DNA of 64,000 nt from Paraburkholderia sediminicola. Lineage in GTDB: Bacteria > Pseudomonadota > Gammaproteobacteria > Burkholderiales > Burkholderiaceae. The stretch lies in the NCBI RefSeq assembly GCF_902859805.1, contig NZ_CADIKC010000006.1:1-64000 (forward strand). The letters are read 5' to 3'. The translations under genes and the position numbers were made by a program. Below, piece by piece: positions 1 to 7,382 of the stretch. A model generated the notes under the pieces. The model saw nothing but the letters and a program-made list of their open reading frames with translations, made no database searches and was not told the origin of the DNA. Each line of letters opens with the position of its first letter. Within the stretch, counting starts at the first letter, position 1.

Positions 1-102
1 CAGCAGCGGCTGCATTCGGCGGCCGGCAATATGCCGCCCGCCGAATACGAAATCACCATGCAGAAAAAGTGGAAAGCGGAAAAAGTGTCCAGGATTACTT
101 GA
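1..102 (+). CDS. IS3-family transposase OrfB, C-terminal end (partial at left edge)
   Basis: An open frame runs in from the left edge and stops with TGA at 100-102, giving 33 residues. The stretch LHSAAGNMPPAEYE matches the typical C-terminal end of IS3-family DDE transposases (LHSALGY-P-EFE style). OrfB cuts and joins IS ends. The stop lies about 8 bp before a CA dinucleotide at 109-110, and IS3 elements usually end in CA shortly after orfB, so the element's right end is probably there. The rest of the element is outside the window, so whether it is intact cannot be judged. Confidence 0.7.
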   Translation, partial: QQRLHSAAGNMPPAEYEITMQKKWKAEKVSRIT

Positions 103-111
103 CCACCACAG

Positions 112-165
112 GCCGCCCCGCACAGGGGCAACGCTAATAGACCACTAACAAAACAAGGAAAGGCC
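112..165. repeat. dispersed intergenic repeat, left copy
   Basis: About 54 bp starting GCCGCCCCGCACAGGGG are nearly identical to 48639-48691, with roughly three differences. The left copy begins right after the presumed IS end at 110 and lacks the hairpin part that precedes the right copy. This suggests that the IS inserted into, or deleted part of, a longer repeat. The DNA that follows is strongly A/C-rich on the plus strand. Confidence 0.75.
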
Positions 166-326
166 AAAGCCCTGGGCAAACAGACAACAACCGCCAAGCA
201 GGCCACTAACAAAAACAAGGAAAGGCCAACGCCCTAGGCAAACAGACAACAACCGCCAAGCAGGCCACTACCAAAACAAGGAAAGGCCAAAGCCCCAAGC
301 AAACAGACAAAAAGCGCCGCGCAGGC
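142..326. repeat. tandem repeat, three copies of about 61 bp
   Basis: Units start at 142, 203 and 265. Each runs CCACTAACAAAACAAGG, then AAAGGCCAA, CAAACAGACAA and an end in GCAGG or GCAGGC. The units are 61, 62 and about 61 bp and differ at a few positions. The array fills the gap between the IS remnant and the stop of the NodJ-like gene. No convincing coding frame was seen in it. Confidence 0.85.
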
Positions 327-351
327 AAAAACCAGCCGCAGACCCCAACCC

Positions 352-1179
352 TCACTTCATCATCCTGCGCCGAAACAAAACCGCCGAAACAACAAACCCC
401 CCCACCGCATAAACCACCAGCACGGCAACGTGCAAAACAGCCCCATCAACAGGCCGCCCAAGCATAGCCGGCCGAATCAGATCAACAGCATGCGCCAAAG
501 GCAAAAGCTCAGTCACAACCCGCGCTGCAGCAGGCAGCTGTGAAACAGGAAAAAACACCCCAGACAACAACAACATCGGCGTCAACACCAAAGTCTGATA
601 AAACATAAAAAAGTCATACGACGGCGCCAGCGCCGTCACCACCATCGCGACGCTCGCGAACGCGAGCCCCGTCAGCACGATCACCGGCAACGCCAGCAAC
701 ATCGACGGAAAACTCGCGTAGCCAAGACTCCCCGCCACCAGCATGATCGCCGCGCCCGATAGCATCGACTTGCTGCCCGCCCACATCACCTCGCCAAGCA
801 CGATGTCGCCGAGTGTGAGCGGCGTATGCATGATCGCCTCCCACGTGCGCTGTACGTGCATGCGCGAAAAGCCCGAATACATCGACTCGAAACTCGCCGA
901 CATCATCACGCTCGATGCCACCGTGCCCGCAGCAAGAAATGCGATATACGACACGCCGTCGACATGCCCGACCATCAGCCCAAGCCCGAAGCCCAGGCCG
1001 AACAGGTAGATCATCGGATCGGCAAGATTGCCGAACATCGACGCAATCGCGAGCTTGCGCCAGACCAGATAGTTGCGGCGCCACACCGCAATCCAGTTGA
1101 CGGCGTTGGCCGGGAAAGCGGCGAAGGTCTCCTGCTTCGGCGGTGTCTCGCCGTGCGGTTCGTAAGTGCGTGCGTCCAT
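352..1179 (-). CDS. nodJ: NodJ-like ABC-2 transporter permease
   Basis: This 275-residue polytopic membrane protein has about six hydrophobic segments from residue 45 on, as expected for an ABC-2 permease. Overall it resembles NodJ, including a start region WIAVWRRNYLVWRK and the segment LADPMIYLFGLGFGLG. It forms the membrane channel for the ATPase encoded just upstream (1245-2159), about 65 bp away on the same strand. In rhizobia NodIJ exports lipochitooligosaccharides. No nod biosynthesis genes are seen here, so the substrate is unknown and the symbol marks family only. ATG at 1179 is the natural start. Confidence 0.8.
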   Translation of the reverse strand: MDARTYEPHGETPPKQETFAAFPANAVNWIAVWRRNYLVWRKLAIASMFGNLADPMIYLFGLGFGLGLMVGHVDGVSYIAFLAAGTVASSVMMSASFESMYSGFSRMHVQRTWEAIMHTPLTLGDIVLGEVMWAGSKSMLSGAAIMLVAGSLGYASFPSMLLALPVIVLTGLAFASVAMVVTALAPSYDFFMFYQTLVLTPMLLLSGVFFPVSQLPAAARVVTELLPLAHAVDLIRPAMLGRPVDGAVLHVAVLVVYAVGGFVVSAVLFRRRMMK

Positions 1180-1244
1180 TGCGTGTCTCTTGCCGTGTCG
1201 TTATAGCTGTAGAGGATTGCGTGCTGAGCCGATGTCGATACGCG

Positions 1245-2159
1245 TCAGTCCTGCATCTCGCGTCCGGTCAGGCGCAGGAACACATCTTCCAGATTCGCCG
1301 GGCGATGCAGGTAGCGCAGATCGGCGCGTTGCTTGAGCCGGGCATGTACGGGCTGGGCGTCGTTCACGTAGCAGAAGAGCGTTTCGCCACTGATCTCGGT
1401 GCGCTCGACAAGCGGCGCCAGTTCGTCGCGCAACGCAACCGGATCGGGGCCGAAGATTTCGATCACGTCACAGCCGATCTCGGATGCGATCAAGGCACGC
1501 GGCGCGCCCTCGGCGATCTTGCGGCCTTCCTCTATCACGCAGAGGCGGTGGCACAGACGCTCGGCTTCTTCCATGAAGTGCGTGGTCAACAGAATGGTCT
1601 TGCCGCGTGCGAGCAGCGAGCGCAGCCGCTCCCAGATCAGGTGCCGCGCTTGCGGATCGAGACCAGTGGTCGGTTCGTCCATGATCAGCACGTCGGGGTC
1701 GTTGACGAGCGCGCGCGCCAGCGTAAGGCGCCGCTTCATGCCGCCCGACAGTTCGCTCACACGTGCATCCGCCTTGCTCTCGAGACGCGCGAATTCGAGC
1801 AGCGACGGCACCATCTCGCGGCATTGCGCGGTGCTCAGACCGAAGTAGCGGCCGAACACCAGCAGGTTTTCGCGGACCGTGAAATCGGGATCGAGATTGT
1901 CGAACTGAGGCACGACGCCGACACGCGCCCGGGCCACGCGCGCGCGGCCGGGAATCGGCTCGCCGCACAGGCGGATCGTGCCGGCATCCGGTGCGGCGAT
2001 GCCGAGCAGCATGCGCAACGTGGTGGTCTTGCCTGCGCCATTCGGGCCGAGCAGGCCGAAACATTCGCCGGCGTTGACATGAAACGACAGTCCGTCGACC
2101 ACCGTCTTATCGCCGTAGCTTTTTTTAACCTGGTGGAATTCAATGGCGGCTTCAGACAT
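1245..2159 (-). CDS. nodI: NodI-like ABC transporter ATP-binding protein
   Basis: This 304-residue cytoplasmic ATPase powers the NodJ-like permease encoded next. Walker A is GPNGAGKTT at 38-46, the signature is LSGGM at 137-141 and Walker B is VLIMDE at 157-162. The signature ends in M, not Q, as is usual in DrrA/NodI-type ATPases. The open frame extends 14 codons upstream, but ATG at 2159 (MSEAAIEF) fits family length and has a GGAG about 13 bp upstream. Betaproteobacterial NodIJ homologues are common in non-nodulating strains, so a role in nodulation is not implied. Confidence 0.85.
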   Translation of the reverse strand: MSEAAIEFHQVKKSYGDKTVVDGLSFHVNAGECFGLLGPNGAGKTTTLRMLLGIAAPDAGTIRLCGEPIPGRARVARARVGVVPQFDNLDPDFTVRENLLVFGRYFGLSTAQCREMVPSLLEFARLESKADARVSELSGGMKRRLTLARALVNDPDVLIMDEPTTGLDPQARHLIWERLRSLLARGKTILLTTHFMEEAERLCHRLCVIEEGRKIAEGAPRALIASEIGCDVIEIFGPDPVALRDELAPLVERTEISGETLFCYVNDAQPVHARLKQRADLRYLHRPANLEDVFLRLTGREMQD

Positions 2160-2434
2160 GGATCGATCGAGGCTCCGGGAAAAGACGCAAATGGCCGGCA
2201 AGGCCGCTCATTCTATGGCATCGGCAGTGAGGTGTTGGTCGTCACGGGATGCGCCGGACGGCGTTTCTTGCGCTGCGGCAAAGGCTCAGGAGTGACCCAA
2301 ACCCGACCCAAACCCGCCACAAATCCAGCACGCACCTATTTAGGGCGCACTTAGCGTTTTCCATCCCTTGCAACCTGAATTGCGGCGCACCATGATTCAT
2401 TCAGACCGCGCTCCTCGCGGATGGGAGAAAAATC

Positions 2435-2902
2435 ATGGCGAGCTACCAGAAAATCCTGCTGTGCTACGACGGCTCGCGCGAAGGCCGCAAAGCGTTACGT
2501 TGCGGCGCCGACCTGGCGTTAGACCTGAAGGCGGAAACGCACTTACTATCAGTGGTCGATATGCGCTCGAGCATTGCGCAAAGCGCGGGCCTGCTGACCG
2601 ATGTGGCCTGCGGCAGCTTCGAGAAAACAGCCCGCGACATCCTGCAGGAAGGGGTGGACTGGCTCACCGAACGCGGCGTGACCGCGCAAGGGCATTTTGC
2701 GTTTGGCCACCCGATCGACGAGATCGCCAATCTCGCTAACGAATTGCATGTCGACCTCGTGGTGGTCGGCCACCGTTGCCGCACCGGCCTGTCACGATGG
2801 TGGATGGGCGCGGGCAATACTCCGCTGCTCGACCGGATTTCATGCAGCATTCTGGTGGCGTGCTCTTCCGCGCAGGAACAGCAGCAAGCGGCGGCGGCCT
2901 GA
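2435..2902 (+). CDS. universal stress protein, UspA family
   Basis: This 155-residue protein has one Usp domain: N-terminal KILLCYDGS, then DLVVVGHR and a C-terminal CSILVA strand. Usp proteins are cytoplasmic stress proteins, some of which bind ATP through G-x2-G-x9-G-S/T. Here that motif is G112-x2-C115-x9-G125-A126, so the second glycine and the S/T are replaced, and nucleotide binding may be weak or altered. GGGAGA lies about 6 bp before ATG 2435. It stands alone, convergent with the DUF2939 gene. Confidence 0.9.
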   Translation: MASYQKILLCYDGSREGRKALRCGADLALDLKAETHLLSVVDMRSSIAQSAGLLTDVACGSFEKTARDILQEGVDWLTERGVTAQGHFAFGHPIDEIANLANELHVDLVVVGHRCRTGLSRWWMGAGNTPLLDRISCSILVACSSAQEQQQAAAA

Positions 2903-2983
2903 CGTAGGGCCTGACGCGGAGCAGGGCGAAGGGTGTGGCCTGCGCTGAATGAGTTGACGCGAAATGAGTTGAATAAGCCACGT

Positions 2984-3020
2984 GGCCGAACGGTCGCCAT
3001 TTGCGGCGATCGTTTCGGCC
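2984..3020. terminator. stem-loop between convergent genes
   Basis: GGCCGAACGGTCGCC and GGCGATCGTTTCGGCC pair with a few mismatches around a 6-base loop. There is no clear T-run. It lies between the convergent usp and DUF2939 genes, so a two-way terminator role is plausible. Confidence 0.45.
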
Positions 3021-3068
3021 AAACCCCGATTCGCTCATACGCTCAAGTCGATAGCCAACGCCGGGTGA

Positions 3069-3710
3069 TCACTCGTTCAGATTGACCGCCGCGAGCTTCC
3101 ATGTGAACAAACCTTCGCGCCGCAAGATCGCCGAGTAACGCGCGTCACCAGCACCATGCTGATAGCTGACGACGAACTCGTTAAGGCCGCGGTAGCCTGC
3201 CGTGGTTTGCGGCGGTTGCGGCGGCGTGGCGCTGTTCCCGTTGTTGCCCGCAACAGGGGGCGCCGGTTCAGGTGCCGCCGCCGTGGCGGCCGGCGGATTG
3301 CCGGCGCCAGCCGGAACAGGGGGGCGCTCGCCCGGGTTGCCGCGCGGCGGCATGCCGTTCAGCAATGCCGCGACGCCGTCGGGTGTTGCATAAGCGTCGA
3401 CCAGCGGACCGATCAAGGCCACGCCGATCATCGCGCCAAGCGCCGCGAGTGGATTGCCGTTGCCTTGCACGTCGAGCCGACGCGTCAACAGGCCGGTGAC
3501 CTGCTGCTTCAGGCTCTCGCGCAGCGCGGGAAAGTCGACGTATTCATTGACGGTTTGCGCATCACGCGCATCCGCCGCGCGTTTGAGCGTATTCAGCGCC
3601 ATGTAAGGCGACGCGTAACAGAACCCCAACGCGGCAATCACCACAATCACTATCAAGGTGACGATCAGTGGCCGGGCGGCGCTGCGTTTCGTGCGTGTTG
3701 AAACTGCCAT
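3069..3710 (-). CDS. DUF2939 domain protein
   Basis: This 213-residue protein has a basic N-terminus, one membrane helix at about 15-33 and the segment YASPYMALNTLKRAADARD followed by DFPALRESLK, which is typical of DUF2939. A Pro/Ala/Gly-rich linker at about 120-170 leads to a C-terminal part ending in FTWKLAAVNLNE. The family's function is unknown. The helix and linker suggest an anchored periplasmic domain. ATG at 3710 sits directly before the membrane helix, and no operon partner is evident. Confidence 0.8.
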   Translation of the reverse strand: MAVSTRTKRSAARPLIVTLIVIVVIAALGFCYASPYMALNTLKRAADARDAQTVNEYVDFPALRESLKQQVTGLLTRRLDVQGNGNPLAALGAMIGVALIGPLVDAYATPDGVAALLNGMPPRGNPGERPPVPAGAGNPPAATAAAPEPAPPVAGNNGNSATPPQPPQTTAGYRGLNEFVVSYQHGAGDARYSAILRREGLFTWKLAAVNLNE

Positions 3711-3884
3711 CGAGTGGGACTCTCCATCAGGTGTGATCTAACGTGGACCGCGGCCACGCAAAAACGATCCCAGGCGATGCGATATCCGAGAAGGCGCAAG
3801 CGGGTGAACAACGGGTGAACAGCCTTACGCCGGGTGTCGCGCATCGTGCAGCCGCAATGGAATGCGGTGCACGCGCAGTGCGGC

Positions 3885-4235
3885 TTATGACTCGAACACC
3901 GCGCCGTGCACGTTGGCTTCATCTGCGATGCAGCGATCGATCATGCGGCACACCGCGTCTACCGTGCCGACCATGATCAGCCGCGACGGTCCGTGATACA
4001 CGCGCACCGGTGCACGGCGCGCGGGTTCAGCCGTATTCAGCCCCGAATTCAACGACACGCGAGCAAAAGCCGGCAACGAGGACGGCAAGCCCGATACGCC
4101 GGCGGGCGCGTCGAACAGCGATAGCGATGGAGAACTGGCCGGGGACGCCTCGATCAGCGAACACGGCACCAGCTTGCGCAGATGACGCAAACGACCGAAC
4201 TGGCGAAAAGGCAGCAGGCGGGCAAGGCGTTCCAT
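3885..4235 (-). CDS. small unknown protein encoded directly behind lexA
   Basis: This 116-residue protein has no family I recognise. Its N-terminus MERLARLLPFRQFGRLRHLR is basic and amphipathic, the middle is Ser/Pro/Ala-rich, and the C-terminal 35 residues (VYHGPSRLIMVGTVDAVCRM onward) look like a small folded domain. ATG 4235 was chosen over TTG 4256 because GGAG lies six bases upstream of it. The gap to the lexA stop is 58 bp with no terminator visible, so co-transcription with lexA and SOS induction are likely. Position recalls sulA behind lexA in Pseudomonas, but I see no SulA similarity. Confidence 0.65.
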   Translation of the reverse strand: MERLARLLPFRQFGRLRHLRKLVPCSLIEASPASSPSLSLFDAPAGVSGLPSSLPAFARVSLNSGLNTAEPARRAPVRVYHGPSRLIMVGTVDAVCRMIDRCIADEANVHGAVFES

Positions 4236-4293
4236 GAGTCTCTCCAGGCGATTCAACGTTGGGGCAGCTTTGGGTTTGGCGTACGAGCGGGTC

Positions 4294-4944
4294 TTAGAAC
4301 TCGCCCGGGCGGATCAGCCCGACGGCGATACCCTCGAGCGCAAACTCCGCGCTGCCGGTTTCAACGAAGATGTTGTCGTAATCGGGGTTCTCGGCAATCA
4401 GTTCGATGCCGTTCGGCCGGCGCTTCAGGCGCTTGACCGTCACGTCGTCGCCAAGACGCGCGATGATGATCTGGCCGTCTTTGGCTTCGCTTTTCTTCTG
4501 CACCGCGAGCAGGTCGCCGTCGAAGATGCCCGCGTCGCGCATGGACAGCCCGCGCACCTTCAGCAGGTAGTCCGGTTTGCTCGAGAACAGTGCCGGGTCG
4601 CACGCGTAGTGCTGCGAGATATGTTCCTGCGCGAGGATCGGGCTACCTGCTGCAACGCGGCCGATCAGCGGCAACGACAGTTGCATGATGCTGGCGTGGG
4701 GCAGCGTGAACTGGTAGGGCGAGTCTTCCGATCCGCCCAGCAGGCGAATGCCACGCGATGCGCCGGCCGCCAGTTCGATCACGCCTTTACGGGCGAGGGC
4801 GCGCAGATGTTCTTCTGCCGAGTTGGCCGAGCTGAAACCCAGCTCGGCGGCGATCTCCGCGCGGGTAGGCGGAAAGCCGGTGCGTTCGATGGCCCGGCGG
4901 ATCAGATCGAAAACCTGCTGCTGTCGTGCGGTGAGTTTGGTCAT
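4294..4944 (-). CDS. lexA: LexA, SOS-response repressor and self-cleaving protease
   Basis: This 216-residue protein represses DNA-damage genes. It has an N-terminal winged helix-turn-helix (TRAEIAAELGFSS at about 27-39). The C-terminal S24 protease domain has cleavage site A99-G100 in GRVAAGSP, catalytic Ser134 in RGLSM and Lys171 in VTVKRLK. On RecA-stimulated self-cleavage it releases its operators. ATG 4944 (MTKLTARQQQ) is the family start. The frame stays open 20 codons further upstream through the operators, which is not coding. Two SOS boxes upstream indicate autoregulation. Confidence 0.97.
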   Translation of the reverse strand: MTKLTARQQQVFDLIRRAIERTGFPPTRAEIAAELGFSSANSAEEHLRALARKGVIELAAGASRGIRLLGGSEDSPYQFTLPHASIMQLSLPLIGRVAAGSPILAQEHISQHYACDPALFSSKPDYLLKVRGLSMRDAGIFDGDLLAVQKKSEAKDGQIIIARLGDDVTVKRLKRRPNGIELIAENPDYDNIFVETGSAEFALEGIAVGLIRPGEF

Positions 4945-4951
4945 GGCGCCA

Positions 4952-4967
4952 CTGTATGTATGAACAG
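4952..4967. promoter_or_regulatory. LexA operator (SOS box) 1
   Basis: CTGTATGTATGAACAG fits CTG-N10-CAG and lies 8 bp upstream of the lexA start. The inner half is less AT-perfect than box 2, so this is probably the weaker site. Confidence 0.8.
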
Positions 4968-4971
4968 GTGC

Positions 4972-4987
4972 CTGTATTTTTATACAG
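4972..4987. promoter_or_regulatory. LexA operator (SOS box) 2
   Basis: CTGTATTTTTATACAG is an almost ideal CTG-N10-CAG box with the TATA-rich core of the E. coli consensus. It is spaced 20 bp centre to centre from box 1, as in the double operator of E. coli lexA. Confidence 0.9.
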
Positions 4988-5110
4988 TATTCCGCGCAAT
5001 TCAAGCTTTACTTTAAGTTCGCGGCTTGGGGTGGCGTTCCAGCGCCGTAAATGGACGCTCCAGCACCCGTTTTCGTGCCGCAACGCCTTATCCGGCCGTC
5101 ATTACCACTT

Positions 5111-5139
5111 TTGCGTATTAAAGAATGAAGAAACATTAT
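5111..5139 (+). promoter_or_regulatory. candidate sigma-70 promoter of the sulfate operon
   Basis: TTGCGT at 5111-5116, a 17-bp spacer and CATTAT at 5134-5139 lie in an AT-rich stretch (about 5100-5165) that stands out from its surroundings, about 120 bp before sbp. CysB activates such promoters by binding AT-rich DNA around -35. The match is moderate and CysB sites were not resolved. Confidence 0.45.
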
Positions 5140-5259
5140 TTTTAATGATGAAAGCTCTTCGATAGACTGCCCTTCGAGTTGGCGCTCATGTGCACGTGAC
5201 CGCGACGCAAAACAACACCACACGCTGTTTCAGCGGACTACGACGCGGAGAAAGTTGGC

Positions 5260-6309
5260 ATGAACCATCAGGGCACGGGGCTGGCAGGCAAGACCAGAAA
5301 ACTTATCGCGGCGCTCGCATTCGGCGCAGTCGGTACGATCGCCGCGGTCGGCGTCACGGTGCAGGCACATGCAGCCGACACGACGCTGCTGAACGTGTCG
5401 TACGACCCGACACGCGAGCTGTACCAGGACGTCAACCAGGCATTCGGCAAGGAATGGAAGGCGAAAACGGGCGAGACGCTCACCTTCAAGCAGTCGCACG
5501 GCGGCTCGGGTGCGCAAGCACGTTCGGTGCTGGACGGTCTGCAGGCGGACGTCGTGACCCTGGCGCTGGCCTATGACATCGACGCGCTGGCCAACAAGGG
5601 TTTGCTCGATAAGGGCTGGCAAAAGCGTTTGCCGGACAACGCCTCGCCGTACACGTCGACGATCGTGTTTCTGGTGCGCAAGGGCAACCCGAAGCACATC
5701 AAGGATTGGGACGATCTGATCAAGCCGGGTGTGTCGATCGTCACGCCGAATCCGAAGACCTCGGGTGGCGCGCGCTGGAACTACCTGGCCGCATGGGCCT
5801 ATGCCGAACATCAGCCGGGCGGCAACGACCAGAAGGCGAAGGAATTCGTCGGCAAGCTCTATAAGAATGCCGGCGTGCTGGATTCGGGCGCGCGTGGCGC
5901 GACCACCAGCTTCGTGCAACGCGGTATCGGCGACGTGCTGATTGCGTGGGAAAACGAGGCGTTTCTCTCGCTGAAGGAATTCGGTCCGGAGAAGTTTGAA
6001 ATCGTCGTGCCGTCGGTGAGCATTCTGGCCGAGCCGCCGGTTGCGGTGGTGGACAAGGTGGTCGACAAGCACGGCACACGCAAGGTGGCGGAAGCGTATC
6101 TGAACTTCCTGTATAGCGAGGAAGGTCAGGAAATCGCCGCGAAGAACTTCTACCGTCCGCGTTCGAACAAGGTGCCGGCCGAGCTGACGTCGAAGTTCCC
6201 GAAGCTGAAGTTGTACACGGTGGACGATTCGTTCGGCGGCTGGGCGAACGCGCAGAAGACGCACTTTGCCGACGGCGGCGTGTTCGATTCGATCTACTCG
6301 CCGCAGTAA
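5260..6309 (+). CDS. sbp: periplasmic sulfate-binding protein
   Basis: This 349-residue exported protein captures sulfate for the CysTWA importer. A signal peptide covers about residues 1-38 (basic start, hydrophobic core, cleavage after QAHA). The mature part shows the Sbp signature: NVSYDPTRELY, KQSHGGSGAQARSVLDG, TPNPKTSGGARWNYLAAW and EPPVAVVDKVVD. It is the first gene of the sulfate cluster. A strong terminator hairpin follows it, so its level probably exceeds that of the permease genes. Thiosulfate cannot be excluded as a second ligand. Confidence 0.95.
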   Translation: MNHQGTGLAGKTRKLIAALAFGAVGTIAAVGVTVQAHAADTTLLNVSYDPTRELYQDVNQAFGKEWKAKTGETLTFKQSHGGSGAQARSVLDGLQADVVTLALAYDIDALANKGLLDKGWQKRLPDNASPYTSTIVFLVRKGNPKHIKDWDDLIKPGVSIVTPNPKTSGGARWNYLAAWAYAEHQPGGNDQKAKEFVGKLYKNAGVLDSGARGATTSFVQRGIGDVLIAWENEAFLSLKEFGPEKFEIVVPSVSILAEPPVAVVDKVVDKHGTRKVAEAYLNFLYSEEGQEIAAKNFYRPRSNKVPAELTSKFPKLKLYTVDDSFGGWANAQKTHFADGGVFDSIYSPQ

Positions 6310-6396
6310 TGGGTAGTACGGGTAATGCGGGCAGTCAGCCGGACGAGATGCGCAGTTAGACGCCGCAGTTGAACGCGTAGTCACACCTAGCCAGGA

Positions 6397-6421
6397 AGCG
6401 CGCCCGCGAGGCGCGCTTTTT
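6397..6421 (+). terminator. intrinsic terminator or attenuator between sbp and cysT
   Basis: AGCGCGCC and GGCGCGCT form a perfect 8-bp stem around CGCGA, followed by TTTTT. It lies about 90 bp after sbp and 60 bp before cysT, inside an otherwise co-directional cluster. Partial termination would yield more binding protein than membrane complex. Confidence 0.75.
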
Positions 6422-6479
6422 GGCCAGCCAGGCGGCCGAAAAAAGAGCCGCCGGCCTCAACCCTGAAAGAGTACCAAGC

Positions 6480-7382
6480 ATGACGACGTTGACCTTCCGA
6501 AAACCGAGCGCCTTGCCCGGTTTTGGCCTGACACTCGGCATCACCGTGGCTTATCTGAGCCTCGTGGTGCTGATTCCGCTTGCGGCGACCTTTCTCAAGA
6601 CGGCGACGCTCGACTGGCCTCAGTTCGTGCGCGCGGTCAGCTCGCCGCGCGTGCTCGCGTCGTATCGGCTGACTTTTTTCTCGGCCCTCGGCGGCGCGTT
6701 GATCAACGCGGTGTTCGGTTTTCTGGTCGCGTGGGTGCTGGTGCGTTATACGTTCCCGTTCAAGCGTATCGTCGACGCGGTGGTCGATCTGCCGTTCGCG
6801 TTGCCGACCTCCGTCGCCGGTATTTCGCTCGCGGCGGTGTATGCGGGCAACGGCTGGATCGGACAGTTTCTCGAACCGCTCGGCATCAAGATCGCTTTCA
6901 CGCCGGCCGGCGTGCTGATCGCGCTGACCTTTATCGGTTTGCCGTTCGTCGTTCGGACCGTGCAGCCGGTGCTCGAAGAGTTCGAACGCGAACAGGAAGA
7001 GGCGGCTGCGTGCCTCGGCGCGTCGCGTTGGCTGACGTTTCGGCGCGTGGTGCTGCCTGCGGTGTTCCCGGCTTTGCTCACGGGTTTCGCGCTGGCGTTC
7101 GCGCGGGCGCTCGGCGAATACGGCTCGGTGATTTTCATCGCGGGTAACGTGCCGATGAAATCGGAAATCACGTCGCTGCTGATCATTACCAAGCTCGAAC
7201 AATACGATTACGCCGGCGCCACCGCGATTGCGGTCGTGATGCTGGTGGTGTCGTTCCTGATGCTGTTGTTGATCAATACGCTGCAGTGGTATCTGCAGCG
7301 CCGCACGGGGCGCGGCGGCGCGGGACCGGCGCCTGCCGCCGCGAGTGTGGCGGCGATCGGTGTCGGCGGAGGTGTGCAATGA
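6480..7382 (+). CDS. cysT: sulfate ABC transporter permease CysT
   Basis: This 300-residue inner-membrane subunit of the sulfate importer has about six helices. It carries the EAA loop that contacts CysA (EEAAACLGASRWLTFRRVVLP, about residues 175-195). ATG 6480 (MTTLTFRKPS) follows a GAAAGAG stretch. An upstream in-frame extension to 6420 runs into the terminator and is not used. Its stop overlaps the cysW start as ATGA, indicating translational coupling and a CysT/CysW heterodimer. Confidence 0.95.
   Translation: MTTLTFRKPSALPGFGLTLGITVAYLSLVVLIPLAATFLKTATLDWPQFVRAVSSPRVLASYRLTFFSALGGALINAVFGFLVAWVLVRYTFPFKRIVDAVVDLPFALPTSVAGISLAAVYAGNGWIGQFLEPLGIKIAFTPAGVLIALTFIGLPFVVRTVQPVLEEFEREQEEAAACLGASRWLTFRRVVLPAVFPALLTGFALAFARALGEYGSVIFIAGNVPMKSEITSLLIITKLEQYDYAGATAIAVVMLVVSFLMLLLINTLQWYLQRRTGRGGAGPAPAAASVAAIGVGGGVQ

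Noticed and set aside
142..326. Regular repeats suggesting a CRISPR array
   Set aside because: Units follow directly with no unique spacers; it is a plain tandem repeat.
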